This document shows positions 56,279 through 64,000 of a stretch of 64,000 bases of DNA, piece by piece. Origin of the DNA: Corynebacterium frankenforstense DSM 45800 (GTDB lineage: Bacteria; Actinomycetota; Actinomycetes; Mycobacteriales; Mycobacteriaceae). Both the position numbers and the translations under genes were made by a program. Within the stretch, counting starts at the first letter, position 1. Every line of letters begins with the position of its first letter. Location of the stretch: assembly GCF_001941485.1 (NCBI RefSeq), contig NZ_CP009247.1:1984001-2048000 (forward strand), read 5' to 3'. Below the pieces are notes generated by a model. It saw nothing but the letters and a program-made list of their open reading frames with translations. It searched no databases and had not been told where the DNA came from.

Positions 56279-56881
56279 TCAGCGCCCGCCCCGCTCGCCG
56301 GAGTAGGTGCCGTCGGAGTAGAACTCGCCGTCCCCGGTCTTGATGCGCACCGTCGTGCCCAGCGGCTCGCCGGCCAGGAACTTGTCCTCGAGGTCGTCGA
56401 CCTCCCGGCGCCAGCGGAAGGTCTTCCACCCGTCCTTGAACCCGGCGTCCCCCGGGTCGGTGAAGAGCAGCGCGACGTGGTAGTCGGTCAGCAGGTAGAG
56501 GAACGCCCGGTTGTAGTCCACGTCCACCGTGTGCCCGTCCGGGGCGAAGGTCCACAGCTCCCCGGTGTCCGCCATGTGCGAGTAGCGCTCGTGGACCTCG
56601 TCGATGTGCCTGCGGTTGAACTCGTAGCCGGAGAGCCACCCCGCCATCGAGGTGGAGCCGGAGCCGGCGCCCGTGTCCGTCGGCACCGGGTCGGGCCCGC
56701 TGAGCAGGCGCCAGGCGATCGTGCCGAGGACCCCGACGATCGCGAGCACCGCGACGACGCCCACGGCGAGCACGGCGAGCGCACCGCGGCGGGTGCCGCC
56801 CTGCTCCCCCTCGGGCCCCGTGGCCCCGTCGCCGCCGGGTCCCCCGTCGGGGAGTTCCTGGAGTTCTTCGTCGGCGGACAT
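56279..56881 (-). CDS. Unknown single-pass membrane protein
   Basis: 200 residues. An acidic, glycine-rich cytosolic N-tail (1-32), one membrane helix (about 34-58), then an extracytoplasmic domain (from about 80; SGYEFNRRHIDEVHERYSHMADTGELWTF). ATG 56881 follows GAGAGGACGGCAGGCC. No family recognised. It converges on the phosphatase gene and stands 134 bases from the DUF4233 gene, with no sign of an operon. Confidence 0.7.
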   Translation of the reverse strand: MSADEELQELPDGGPGGDGATGPEGEQGGTRRGALAVLAVGVVAVLAIVGVLGTIAWRLLSGPDPVPTDTGAGSGSTSMAGWLSGYEFNRRHIDEVHERYSHMADTGELWTFAPDGHTVDVDYNRAFLYLLTDYHVALLFTDPGDAGFKDGWKTFRWRREVDDLEDKFLAGEPLGTTVRIKTGDGEFYSDGTYSGERGGR

Positions 56882-57015
56882 GGCCTGCCGTCCTCTCGCC
56901 GTGGTCGCTGGTGCGGGCGGCCTGACGGAAAAACACTGTCGCCCGACAAAAGAATAACCCCCGGGGAGGACCGGGGGTGCAGGTTCCGCGCGCGGAGGCG
57001 CGGCGCGGGGACCGC

Positions 57016-57453
57016 CTACATGTGCTGGGTGGTCAACAGCCCACGGCGCATACGCTCGATGAGGTTGGAGCGCAGGTAGAGGATGTAGGCCCACACGGCG
57101 ATGAACAGCAGGGCGACGATGCCCATCGACGGGTGGATGAGGAAGCCCGCCAGGGCTACGACCTGCAGCACCACAGTGGCAGTGATCGCCCAGCTGTACC
57201 GCTGCAGAAAGGCCAGCACCAGGAAGGCCAGCGAGAGCACCGTCACCGATACCCAGTTGACGGTGGTCCAGTAGGCGCCCCCGTCGACGCGCAGGATGAC
57301 GGTGAGCACCAGCGCGAAGCTGATCGCCTCCATGACCAGGGTGCCGGCCATCACGCCGCGCAGGCCCTTGAGCGGGTCCTTCTCCGGGGCGTGCCCCGGG
57401 CCCAGCGGGCCGTACTCGACCCCGGCGGTCTCGTTCGCGGGCCTGTCGCTCAC
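57016..57453 (-). CDS. DUF4233 membrane protein
   Basis: 145 residues with four membrane helices (about 32-55, 62-82, 88-105 and 108-127). The KGLRGVMAGTLVMEAISFALVLTVI start is the family mark. It overlaps the folC stop by four bases (ATGA), the constant companion of folC in actinobacteria; its role is unknown. Confidence 0.9.
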   Translation of the reverse strand: MSDRPANETAGVEYGPLGPGHAPEKDPLKGLRGVMAGTLVMEAISFALVLTVILRVDGGAYWTTVNWVSVTVLSLAFLVLAFLQRYSWAITATVVLQVVALAGFLIHPSMGIVALLFIAVWAYILYLRSNLIERMRRGLLTTQHM

Positions 57454-59105
57454 GCGGGCTCCTTTCCGAAGAGGGTGCGGGCCTCACCGGCGGTGACCAC
57501 CGAGCCGGTGACGATGACGCCGGAGCCGGACTGGATGTCGGCGTCCTCGGCCAGTTCGAAGGCCAACTCTACCGCCCCGGGCAGGGCCGCGGCGACGTGC
57601 ACGCGCTCCTCGCCGAAGATCTCGCGGGCGATCTCCGCCAGCGACTCGGCGTCCAGCGCGCGCGGCGAGGTGTTGGCCGTGCACACGATCTCGCTGAGGT
57701 GCGGCTCGAGCTCGGTGAGGATCCCGCGGACGTCCTTGTCCGCCAGGATGCCGACGACACCGATGAGGCGGCGGAAGTCGAAGTCGCGCTCGAGGGCCGC
57801 GCCCAGGGCACGCGCGCCGTGCGGGTTGTGCGCGGCGTCGATGAAGGTCGTCGGCGTCGAGCGCACCCGCTCGAGGCGACCCGGCGAGGTGACCTGGGCG
57901 AAGCCGCGGCGCACCGTGTCCTGGTCGAGCTGGCGGCCGGCGCCGGCGCCGAAGAACGCCTCGACGGCGGCCAGGGCGACCGCGGCGTTGCGCGCCTGGT
58001 GCTCGCCGGACAGGGGCAGGAAGATGTCGGTGTACTCGCCGGCCAGGCCCCGGATGGTCAGGGTCTGCCCGCCGACGGCCACGCCGGCGGACTCCACGCC
58101 GAACTCGACGCCCGCGCGGGCGACGGCGGCGTCGACCTCGACGGTGCGGCGCAGCAGCACCTCCATCGCCTCGGGCTCCTGCTCGGCGAGGACCGCGATG
58201 TTGTCCGGCGGGGTCAGCAGGTCGTCGGCGTCCCAGCGGGACTTGATGATCCCGGCCTTCTCCCCGGCGATCTCGGCGACGGTGTCGCCGAGGTACTGGG
58301 TGTGGTCCAGGCCGACGGGCATGACGACGGCGACCTGGGCGGAGACGACGTTGGTGGCGTCCCAGCGCCCGCCCATGCCGACCTCGACGACGCCGACGTC
58401 CACCGGCGCGTCCGCGAAGGCCGCGTAGGCCATGGCGGTGAGCACCTCGAACTTGCTCATCGGCACCCCGAAGCGCTCGTCGACCATCTCGACGTAGGGT
58501 TCGATCTCCCGCCACGTCTCCACGTAGCGGCGCGGGTGCACGGGCACGCCGTCGATGGCGATGCGCTCGGTGACCTGCTGCAGGTGCGGGCTGGTGGTGC
58601 GCCCGGTGCGGCGGTGGAAGGCGCGCAGCAGCGACTCGACCATGCGCACCACGGAGGTCTTGCCGTTGGTGCCGGCGACGAGGATGACCGGGTAGGCGTT
58701 CTGGGGCGAGCCCAGCAGGTCCATCAGGGCCTCGACGCGCTCGAGGGTCGGGTCGATCTTCGTCTCCGGCCAGCGCCGGTTGAGCTCGGCCTCGACCTCG
58801 GCCAGGGCGGCGAGGTCCTCCTCGGTGACGGGTTCCTCGATGGCGACGTCCTCGGCGGGACCGGCCTCCTCGGCCATGTCGATCGGCAGGCTCAGGCCCG
58901 TCTCGTCGAGGTGCACACCGGCCGAGGCGTCGGCCCCGGCGCCGAGGTTCTCCTCGGCCTCCTCCAGGCGGTGCAGCTCCTCGGCGGTCAGCGCCTCTCC
59001 GGCGAGCATCGCCTCGGCGAGCTCGGCGTCGCTGCGCTGACGGGCGCCGTCGGCGCCGGGCGTCGAGCCCGACGCGGCGTCGTCAATCGAACCGTCGTCT
59101 GCCAT
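57450..59105 (-). CDS. folC: Folylpolyglutamate synthase/dihydrofolate synthase with acidic N-terminal extension
   Basis: 551 residues. It adds glutamate to dihydropteroate and folates. The Mur-ligase-like core has the ATP loop VILVAGTNGKTSVVRM, HLQQVTERIAIDG and VEVGMGGRWDATNVV. The recognisable core starts near residue 98 (DLAALAEVEAELNRRWPE). Before it lie about 95 residues rich in Asp, Glu, Ala and Gly, longer than in most relatives. ATG 59105 overlaps the valS stop by one base (TGATG); later in-frame starts would remove the extension. One exact 13-mer repeat lies at 59074-59086. Confidence 0.95.
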   Translation of the reverse strand: MADDGSIDDAASGSTPGADGARQRSDAELAEAMLAGEALTAEELHRLEEAEENLGAGADASAGVHLDETGLSLPIDMAEEAGPAEDVAIEEPVTEEDLAALAEVEAELNRRWPETKIDPTLERVEALMDLLGSPQNAYPVILVAGTNGKTSVVRMVESLLRAFHRRTGRTTSPHLQQVTERIAIDGVPVHPRRYVETWREIEPYVEMVDERFGVPMSKFEVLTAMAYAAFADAPVDVGVVEVGMGGRWDATNVVSAQVAVVMPVGLDHTQYLGDTVAEIAGEKAGIIKSRWDADDLLTPPDNIAVLAEQEPEAMEVLLRRTVEVDAAVARAGVEFGVESAGVAVGGQTLTIRGLAGEYTDIFLPLSGEHQARNAAVALAAVEAFFGAGAGRQLDQDTVRRGFAQVTSPGRLERVRSTPTTFIDAAHNPHGARALGAALERDFDFRRLIGVVGILADKDVRGILTELEPHLSEIVCTANTSPRALDAESLAEIAREIFGEERVHVAAALPGAVELAFELAEDADIQSGSGVIVTGSVVTAGEARTLFGKEPA

Positions 59106-61819
59106 CAGTTCATCGCCTCCAGACGCTGACGGATGCGGGCGACCTCCTCCTCGGCGATCACGCGGCGCTCACGGATGCCGTTGACCACCTTCTCGGGGGC
59201 CTTGTCCACGAAGTTGGGGTTGTCGAGTTTCTTGCCCGTGGTCTCGAGCTCCTTCTCGGCCTTGGCCAGCTCCTTCTCCAGGCGCTTGCGCTCGGCGGCC
59301 TTGTCGACGGTGCCGGAGGTGTCCAGCGCGACCTCGACGGTGGCCTGGTTGAGGCGCACCTCGACCGAGGCGGAGGCGTCGAAGTCCTCGCCCGGGGCCT
59401 CGACGCGGGCCAGGGAGCGGATCAGGTCCTCCTGGTCGGCCAGGTCGGCCGCCGCGAAGTCGAGGCGGGCGGGCACCTTCTGGGAGGGCTTGACGCCCTG
59501 GTCGGAGCGGAAGCGCCGGATCTCGGTGATCAGGGTCTGCGCGTCGGCGATGCGGCGGGCGGCGACCTCGTCGGTGGTCGCACCGCCGTTGGTGTCGGCC
59601 ACGCCCGGCCAGGAGGCAGTCATCAGCGACTCCTCGCCGGTCAGCGCGGTCCAGAGCACCTCGGTGACGAACGGCATGGCCGGGTGCAGCAGGCGGAGCA
59701 GCACGTCGAGGACGCGGCCCAGGACGATCTTGGTGTTCTCGCCGACGACGTTGGCGCCGTCGCGCGGGATCTGGGTCTTGGCGATCTCGAGGTACCAGTC
59801 GCAGAACTCGTCCCAGGCGAAGTGGTAGAGCTCCTCGTTGGCCTTGGCGAACTGGTAGTCGTCGAAGTAGGCGTCGACGCGGCCGCGGACCTCCTCGAGG
59901 CGGTCGAGGATCCAGCGGTCGGCGTCGGTGAGCACGTCGCGGTCCGGCAGCAGGTCGACGTGCGCGCCGTTCATCAGGGCGAAGCGCGCGGCGTTGAAGA
60001 GCTTGGTGGCGAAGTTGCGGGAGCTCTGCGCGTGGTCCTCGCCCACCGGCAGGTCGACGCCGGGGTTGGCGCCGCGGGCCAGGGTGAAGCGCAGGGCGTC
60101 GGCGCCGTAGCGCTCGACCCAGTCCATCGGGTCGATGCCGTTGCCCAGCGACTTCGACATCTTGCGGCCCTTCTCGTCGCGGACCAGGCCGTGCAGGAAG
60201 AGGTCGGTGAACGGGATCTGCGGGCGGGACTCCGCGCCCTCGCCGAGGATCTCCGGGGTGATCTTGGCGGCGAAGGTGCCGAACATCATCATGCGGGCCA
60301 CCCAGAAGAACAGGATGTCGTAGGCGGTGACCAGCACGGAGGTCGGGTAGAACTTCGCCAGCTCCGGGGTGGAGTCCGGCCAGCCCATCGTGGAGAAGGG
60401 CCACAGGGCCGAGGAGAACCAGGTGTCCAGGACGTCCGGGTCCTGCTCCCAGCCCTCCGGCGGGGTGTCGTCGGGTCCGCAGCAGACCATCTCGCGGTTG
60501 CCCTCGGCGTCGGCCGGGCCGTACCAGATCGGGATGCGGTGGCCCCACCACAGCTGGCGCGAGATCGTCCAGTCGTGCATGTCGTCGACCCAGTCGAAGT
60601 AGCGCGGCTCGAGGTTCTTCGGGTGGATGGTGGTGTCGCCGGAGCGCACCGCGTCGCCGGCCATCTTGGCCAGCTCGTCGACCTTGACGAACCACTGCAG
60701 CGACAGGCGCGGCTCGATCGGCTCGCCGGAGCGCTCGGAGTGGCCGACGGAGTGGACGTAGGGGCGGACCTCCTTGACGATGCGCCCCTGCTCGCGCAGC
60801 GCCTCGCGGATCGCCTCGCGGGCCTCCTCGCGGGTCAGCCCGTCGAAGCGGGTGCCGGTGCCGTTGATCTTGCCGTCCTCGTCGATGACCTGCGGCATGG
60901 GCAGGTCGTGGCGCAGGCCCATCGCGTAGTCGTTCGGGTCGTGGGCCGGGGTGATCTTGACGGCGCCGGTGCCGAACTCGGGGTCGACGTAGTCGTCGGC
61001 GATGACGGTCAGCGTCAGGTCGTCGCGGAAGGGGTGCGGGAAGGTCTGGCCGACCATGTCGGTGTAGCGCTCGTCGTCCGGGTGGACGGCGACGGCGACG
61101 TCGCCGAGCATCGTCTCGATACGCGTGGTGGCGACGATGATGTGCGGCTCGTCGTCGTTGAGCGAGCCGTAGCGGAAGCTGACCAGCTCGCCCTCGACGT
61201 CCTTGTAGGTGACCTCGATGTCGCTGACGGCGGTGCGCAGCTCGGGCGACCAGTTGACCAGGCGGTTGGCCCGGTAGATCATGCCGCGGTCGTAGAGCTC
61301 CTTGAAGATGGTCTGCACGGCGCGCGACAGGCCGTCGTCGAGGGTGAAGCGCTCGCGCTCCCAGTCGACGGAGTCGCCGATGGCGCGCATCTGCTCGAGG
61401 ATGCGCCCGCCGTACTGCTCCTTCCACTCCCAGACCTTCTCCACGAACTCCTCACGGGTGTAGTCGTGGCGGGTCTTGCCCTCGGTCTCGGCGAGCATGC
61501 CCTCGACCTTGGACTGGGTGGCGATGCCGGCGTGGTCCATGCCGGGCAGCCAGAGCACCTCGAAGCCCTGCATGCGCTTGCGGCGGGCCAGGCCGTCCAT
61601 GAGGGTGTGGTCCAGCGCGTGGCCCATGTGCAGCTGGCCGGTGACGTTCGGCGGCGGCAGCACGATGGAGAACGCCGGCTTGTCGCTGGCGGGGTCGGCG
61701 TGGAAGTAACCGCGGTCCTGCCAGCGCTGGTAGAGCTCGGCCTCGTGCTCCTTGGGGTCCCAGCTCTTGGGCAGCAGGTCGGCGCGGTTGTCGGTGTGTG
61801 CGGCGTTCTGGTCAGTCAC
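59105..61819 (-). CDS. valS: Valine--tRNA ligase
   Basis: 904 residues. [15 protein letters not shown] (HIGH motif), [14 protein letters not shown] (KMSKS) and the CP1 editing domain (about 200-350) are in place. The C-terminal coiled coil that grips tRNA is also present (about 840-904, [20 protein letters not shown]). The start is GTG 61819, eight bases after TATGAT, so leaderless; the in-frame TTG at 61828 lies in that hexamer. There is no T-box leader. Operon valS-folC-DUF4233. Confidence 0.98.
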   Translation of the reverse strand: MTDQNAAHTDNRADLLPKSWDPKEHEAELYQRWQDRGYFHADPASDKPAFSIVLPPPNVTGQLHMGHALDHTLMDGLARRKRMQGFEVLWLPGMDHAGIATQSKVEGMLAETEGKTRHDYTREEFVEKVWEWKEQYGGRILEQMRAIGDSVDWERERFTLDDGLSRAVQTIFKELYDRGMIYRANRLVNWSPELRTAVSDIEVTYKDVEGELVSFRYGSLNDDEPHIIVATTRIETMLGDVAVAVHPDDERYTDMVGQTFPHPFRDDLTLTVIADDYVDPEFGTGAVKITPAHDPNDYAMGLRHDLPMPQVIDEDGKINGTGTRFDGLTREEAREAIREALREQGRIVKEVRPYVHSVGHSERSGEPIEPRLSLQWFVKVDELAKMAGDAVRSGDTTIHPKNLEPRYFDWVDDMHDWTISRQLWWGHRIPIWYGPADAEGNREMVCCGPDDTPPEGWEQDPDVLDTWFSSALWPFSTMGWPDSTPELAKFYPTSVLVTAYDILFFWVARMMMFGTFAAKITPEILGEGAESRPQIPFTDLFLHGLVRDEKGRKMSKSLGNGIDPMDWVERYGADALRFTLARGANPGVDLPVGEDHAQSSRNFATKLFNAARFALMNGAHVDLLPDRDVLTDADRWILDRLEEVRGRVDAYFDDYQFAKANEELYHFAWDEFCDWYLEIAKTQIPRDGANVVGENTKIVLGRVLDVLLRLLHPAMPFVTEVLWTALTGEESLMTASWPGVADTNGGATTDEVAARRIADAQTLITEIRRFRSDQGVKPSQKVPARLDFAAADLADQEDLIRSLARVEAPGEDFDASASVEVRLNQATVEVALDTSGTVDKAAERKRLEKELAKAEKELETTGKKLDNPNFVDKAPEKVVNGIRERRVIAEEEVARIRQRLEAMN

Positions 61820-61827
61820 AGCGACCA

Positions 61828-61833
61828 ATCATA
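61828..61833 (-). promoter_or_regulatory. -10 hexamer of valS, leaderless
   Basis: TATGAT on the minus strand, eight bases before GTG 61819. A TGACCCCG/CGGGGTCA hairpin (61915-61953) lies further upstream in the divergent gap. Confidence 0.55.
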
Positions 61834-62005
61834 GCGGCCGGGTGTGCGCGTTAACGCGCCGGTCGGCGCCGTCCGGCGTGCGCGTGTGGCCCGTGCTTGA
61901 CGACGCCCGCGTATGACCCCGGCCACTGCGCACGTGCGGCACGTTCGGGGTCACGTAAATACCACAGGTGACTTTCCCGCGCTCGGCGCCCACCCGGAAC
62001 GGGGG

Positions 62006-62011
62006 TAAGGT
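62006..62011 (+). promoter_or_regulatory. -10 hexamer of the MFS gene, leaderless
   Basis: TAAGGT ends eight bases before GTG 62020. Confidence 0.45.
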
Positions 62012-62019
62012 GGCTCCTC

Positions 62020-63615
62020 GTGACTGATTCGTCGATGAAGAGGGAAGAAAACAAGGCACAGAACCCGGGTGCGCATCTGCCGGCGGTGGCCAAGCACGAC
62101 CCGAAGTGGGTCAGCGTGGTGGGCACCTCGCGGCGGTACAACCGCAATCTCATGCTCGTGGTGCTGCTGATCGCGCTGGCGATGTCGCTGATCCAGGTAA
62201 GCTCCGTCAACGTGGCGCTCAGCTCGATCGCCACGGCCACGGGGGCGTCCTCCACGGAGCTGCAGTGGATCCTGTCCGGCTACGCGCTGGCCATCGGTGT
62301 CGCGCTGGTGCCGTCGGGGCGTCTGGGTGACCTGATCGGGCGTGCGGAGCTGTTCACGGCGGGCATGGTGTTGTTCACGCTGGCCTCCACGGCCTGCGGC
62401 CTGGTCAGCCACGCGGGCGTCCTCAACGTGCTGCGCGTGCTGCAGGGGCTGGCCGCGGGCGTGTTCTCCCCGCAGATCACCGGCATCATCCAGCAGTACT
62501 TCCGCGGCCAGGCGCGCGCGAAGGCCTTCGCGCTCTTCGGCTTCGTCATCTCGGTCTCCGTGGCGCTCGGCCCGGTGATGGCCGGCGTGCTCATCCAGCT
62601 GCTCGGCGGGCAGACCGGCTGGCGCTCGACGTTCCTGATCAACCTGCCGCTGGGTGTCGCCGGCGTGGTCGCGGCCCTGATGTGGCTGCCCTTCGGCGCG
62701 GAGCGGCGCCGCCGCGACGCGGGCAAGGGCTCGCACCTGGTGGCCCGGCGCATCGACCTGGACCCGGTGGGCACCGTGCTGCTGGTGCTCACGGTCGTGA
62801 TGATCATGCTGCCCTTCGTCACCCGCAACCACCCGATGGTCTGGCTGCTGCTGCCGGCGGCCCTGTTCACCGGCGCCTGCTGGATCCTCTGGGAGCGCCG
62901 CTACGCCGCGCGCGGCAAGGACCCGATGGTGGACCTGCGGCTGTTCACGCTGAGCTCCTTCAGCTACTGCAACGCGGTGGCCGCCCTGCAGTTTCTGGGC
63001 ATCACCTCGGTCTTCGCCCTGGTGGCCATCTACCTGCAGCAGGGCCTGGGCCGCTCGGCGCTGCTGGCCGGTGTCATCGGCCTGCCCAACGCGGCGTTCT
63101 CCGCGGTCTCCTCGCTGTGGTCCGGCAGGTACGCCATCAACTACGGCCGCGGCCTGCAGGTCTTCGCCGTGGGCATGATGGCCCTCGGCGTGACGCTGGC
63201 CGCGGGTGCGGCCTTCATGGTCCCGCAGGGCTGGTCGGTGTGGTGGCTGGCCGTCGGTTTCGGCGTGCAGGGCGTCGGCCAGGGCATGATGGCCTCGGTC
63301 AACCAGACCCAGGCGATGCTCGACGTCCCGCCGGCCCAGGGCGGCGTGGCCGGCGGTGTGACCCAGACGGTGCAGCGCATCACCACCGCCATCGGCAACG
63401 CGATGATGACGGGCATCTTCTTCGCGCTGGCCGCCGGCGCGGGCGGCGCCGCGGTGGGCGCGGCCGAGTCCGTGCGCGCCTGGTCCGACGCGATCGCGGT
63501 GGCCTACCTGACCATCGGCGCGATCATGGTGGTCTGCCTGGGCGTGGCCGTGGCCTACTGGCGCACCGGCCGCCGCGGCGGCAGCCACCAGGCCGTCACC
63601 GTCCGGGCGGAGTAG
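62020..63615 (+). CDS. MFS drug:proton antiporter, DHA2 (14-helix) type
   Basis: 531 residues with 14 predicted helices after a 40-residue cytosolic start. LQWILSGYALAIGVALVPSGRLGDLIGRAELF (motif A) and FALFGFVISVSVALGPVMAGVLIQLLGGQTGWRSTFLIN (motif C, antiporter GP signature) place it with the DHA2 multidrug exporters. GTG 62020 lies eight bases after a TAAGGT hexamer. Divergent from valS; no adjacent TetR gene within the window. Confidence 0.92.
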   Translation: MTDSSMKREENKAQNPGAHLPAVAKHDPKWVSVVGTSRRYNRNLMLVVLLIALAMSLIQVSSVNVALSSIATATGASSTELQWILSGYALAIGVALVPSGRLGDLIGRAELFTAGMVLFTLASTACGLVSHAGVLNVLRVLQGLAAGVFSPQITGIIQQYFRGQARAKAFALFGFVISVSVALGPVMAGVLIQLLGGQTGWRSTFLINLPLGVAGVVAALMWLPFGAERRRRDAGKGSHLVARRIDLDPVGTVLLVLTVVMIMLPFVTRNHPMVWLLLPAALFTGACWILWERRYAARGKDPMVDLRLFTLSSFSYCNAVAALQFLGITSVFALVAIYLQQGLGRSALLAGVIGLPNAAFSAVSSLWSGRYAINYGRGLQVFAVGMMALGVTLAAGAAFMVPQGWSVWWLAVGFGVQGVGQGMMASVNQTQAMLDVPPAQGGVAGGVTQTVQRITTAIGNAMMTGIFFALAAGAGGAAVGAAESVRAWSDAIAVAYLTIGAIMVVCLGVAVAYWRTGRRGGSHQAVTVRAE

Positions 63616-63641
63616 GCCGCACCGGGGTCCGGGGCCCGGGG

Positions 63642-64000
63642 TCAGCGCCCGACGGTCGCCTCGACCACGCCGTCGACGCCCTCGACGGCGATGCGCACCG
63701 TGGCGATGCCGTCGGGGTCGACGGTCACGGTCTCCTCGACCAGGGGGCCGGGTCCGTCCGCGCGCCGTTCGACGCGCACCCGGGCGAGCTGCGCGGCGTC
63801 GGCACCCGCGAGCGCCGGGTCGAAGGGGACGGTGACCTCGGCCAGGAGGCTCAGGTCCCCGGGGGTGCCGTTTTCGGCGTCGAGGGCGGAGTACTCCACG
63901 TAGCGGAAGACGCCGACGTTGTGCGCGGCGCGGTAGCGGCGGGTCACGCGCACGAAGCCGTCCTCGTCGGCCTCCAGGCCCGGGGCGACCAGCGGGTCGA
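63642..64000 (-). CDS. C-terminal part of an unidentified protein (possibly Hsp70-like), 5' end outside window
   Basis: 119 residues visible up to the stop at 63642. RRYRAAHNVGVFRYVEYSALD and SLLAEVTVPFDPAL are followed by beta-rich sequence ending VEATVGR. The alternating beta pattern resembles the substrate-binding end of actinobacterial Hsp70-family proteins, but the ATPase half is outside the window, so this is a guess. No membrane segment seen. Confidence 0.6.
   Translation of the reverse strand, partial: DPLVAPGLEADEDGFVRVTRRYRAAHNVGVFRYVEYSALDAENGTPGDLSLLAEVTVPFDPALAGADAAQLARVRVERRADGPGPLVEETVTVDPDGIATVRIAVEGVDGVVEATVGR

Noticed and set aside
61820..62019. T-box or other riboswitch before valS
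   Set aside because: A -10 hexamer lies eight bases before the valS start, so there is no leader; the 61915-61953 hairpin is upstream of the promoter.

Overview
The window looks like a chromosomal segment of a high-GC Corynebacterium. The reasons are the gene order (proB, two 2-hydroxyacid dehydrogenase genes and proA; nadD, rsfS, gpgP, degV, comEA, comEC, holA, rpsT, lepA; rne, rplU, rpmA, obg; valS, folC, DUF4233, ndk), panB-panC-xylB linkage, a secreted cutinase-like protein, a corynebacterial-type HNH protein, and sites matching the corynebacterial McbR operator. GC content is extreme, so very long spurious open frames lie opposite or alongside nearly every gene. No rRNA, tRNA, insertion sequence, prophage or CRISPR array was recognised.

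Left, mostly accessory half (1-29940): a GntR/FCD regulator next to an FAD/Fe-S 2-hydroxyacid oxidase and a TRAP-type large permease, both carrying the same operator-like 15-mer; an NCS2 purine permease fused to an OHCU-decarboxylase-like domain; panB-panC-xylB; a DUF808 protein, a ribokinase and an SdaC-type amino acid permease; a BASS-family symporter with two small unknown genes; an ascorbate-type PTS with fused EIIA-EIIB followed by EIIC; a hexose-6-phosphate mutarotase; a thiosulfate-type YeeE/TsuA transporter fused to TusA with two tandem McbR-like sites upstream; a FUSC protein; a degenerate HNH protein behind a repeat-rich 550-base gap; two divergent BCCT osmolyte transporters; and a DUF1707 protein coupled to a polytopic membrane protein.

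Right, core half (29944-64000): translation and RNA genes (lepA, rpsT, rpmA, rplU, obg, rne, valS, rsfS), DNA replication and uptake genes (holA, comEA, comEC), NAD, proline and folate synthesis (nadD, proBA, folC), ndk and gpgP, with scattered unknowns. Transcription is mainly leftward here. A gene for a coiled-coil membrane protein preceded by three 21-bp repeats sits between holA and comEC and overlaps the end of comEC.

Two window-wide patterns stand out. First, the 13-mer GCGGCGTCGTCAA (or its complement) occurs exactly six times, with many near copies, on both strands, in different reading frames and in two gaps, often in interdomain linkers. Second, about fifteen genes have a TANNNT-like -10 hexamer only 6-8 bases before the start codon, which points to widespread leaderless mRNA and fixes several start codons.
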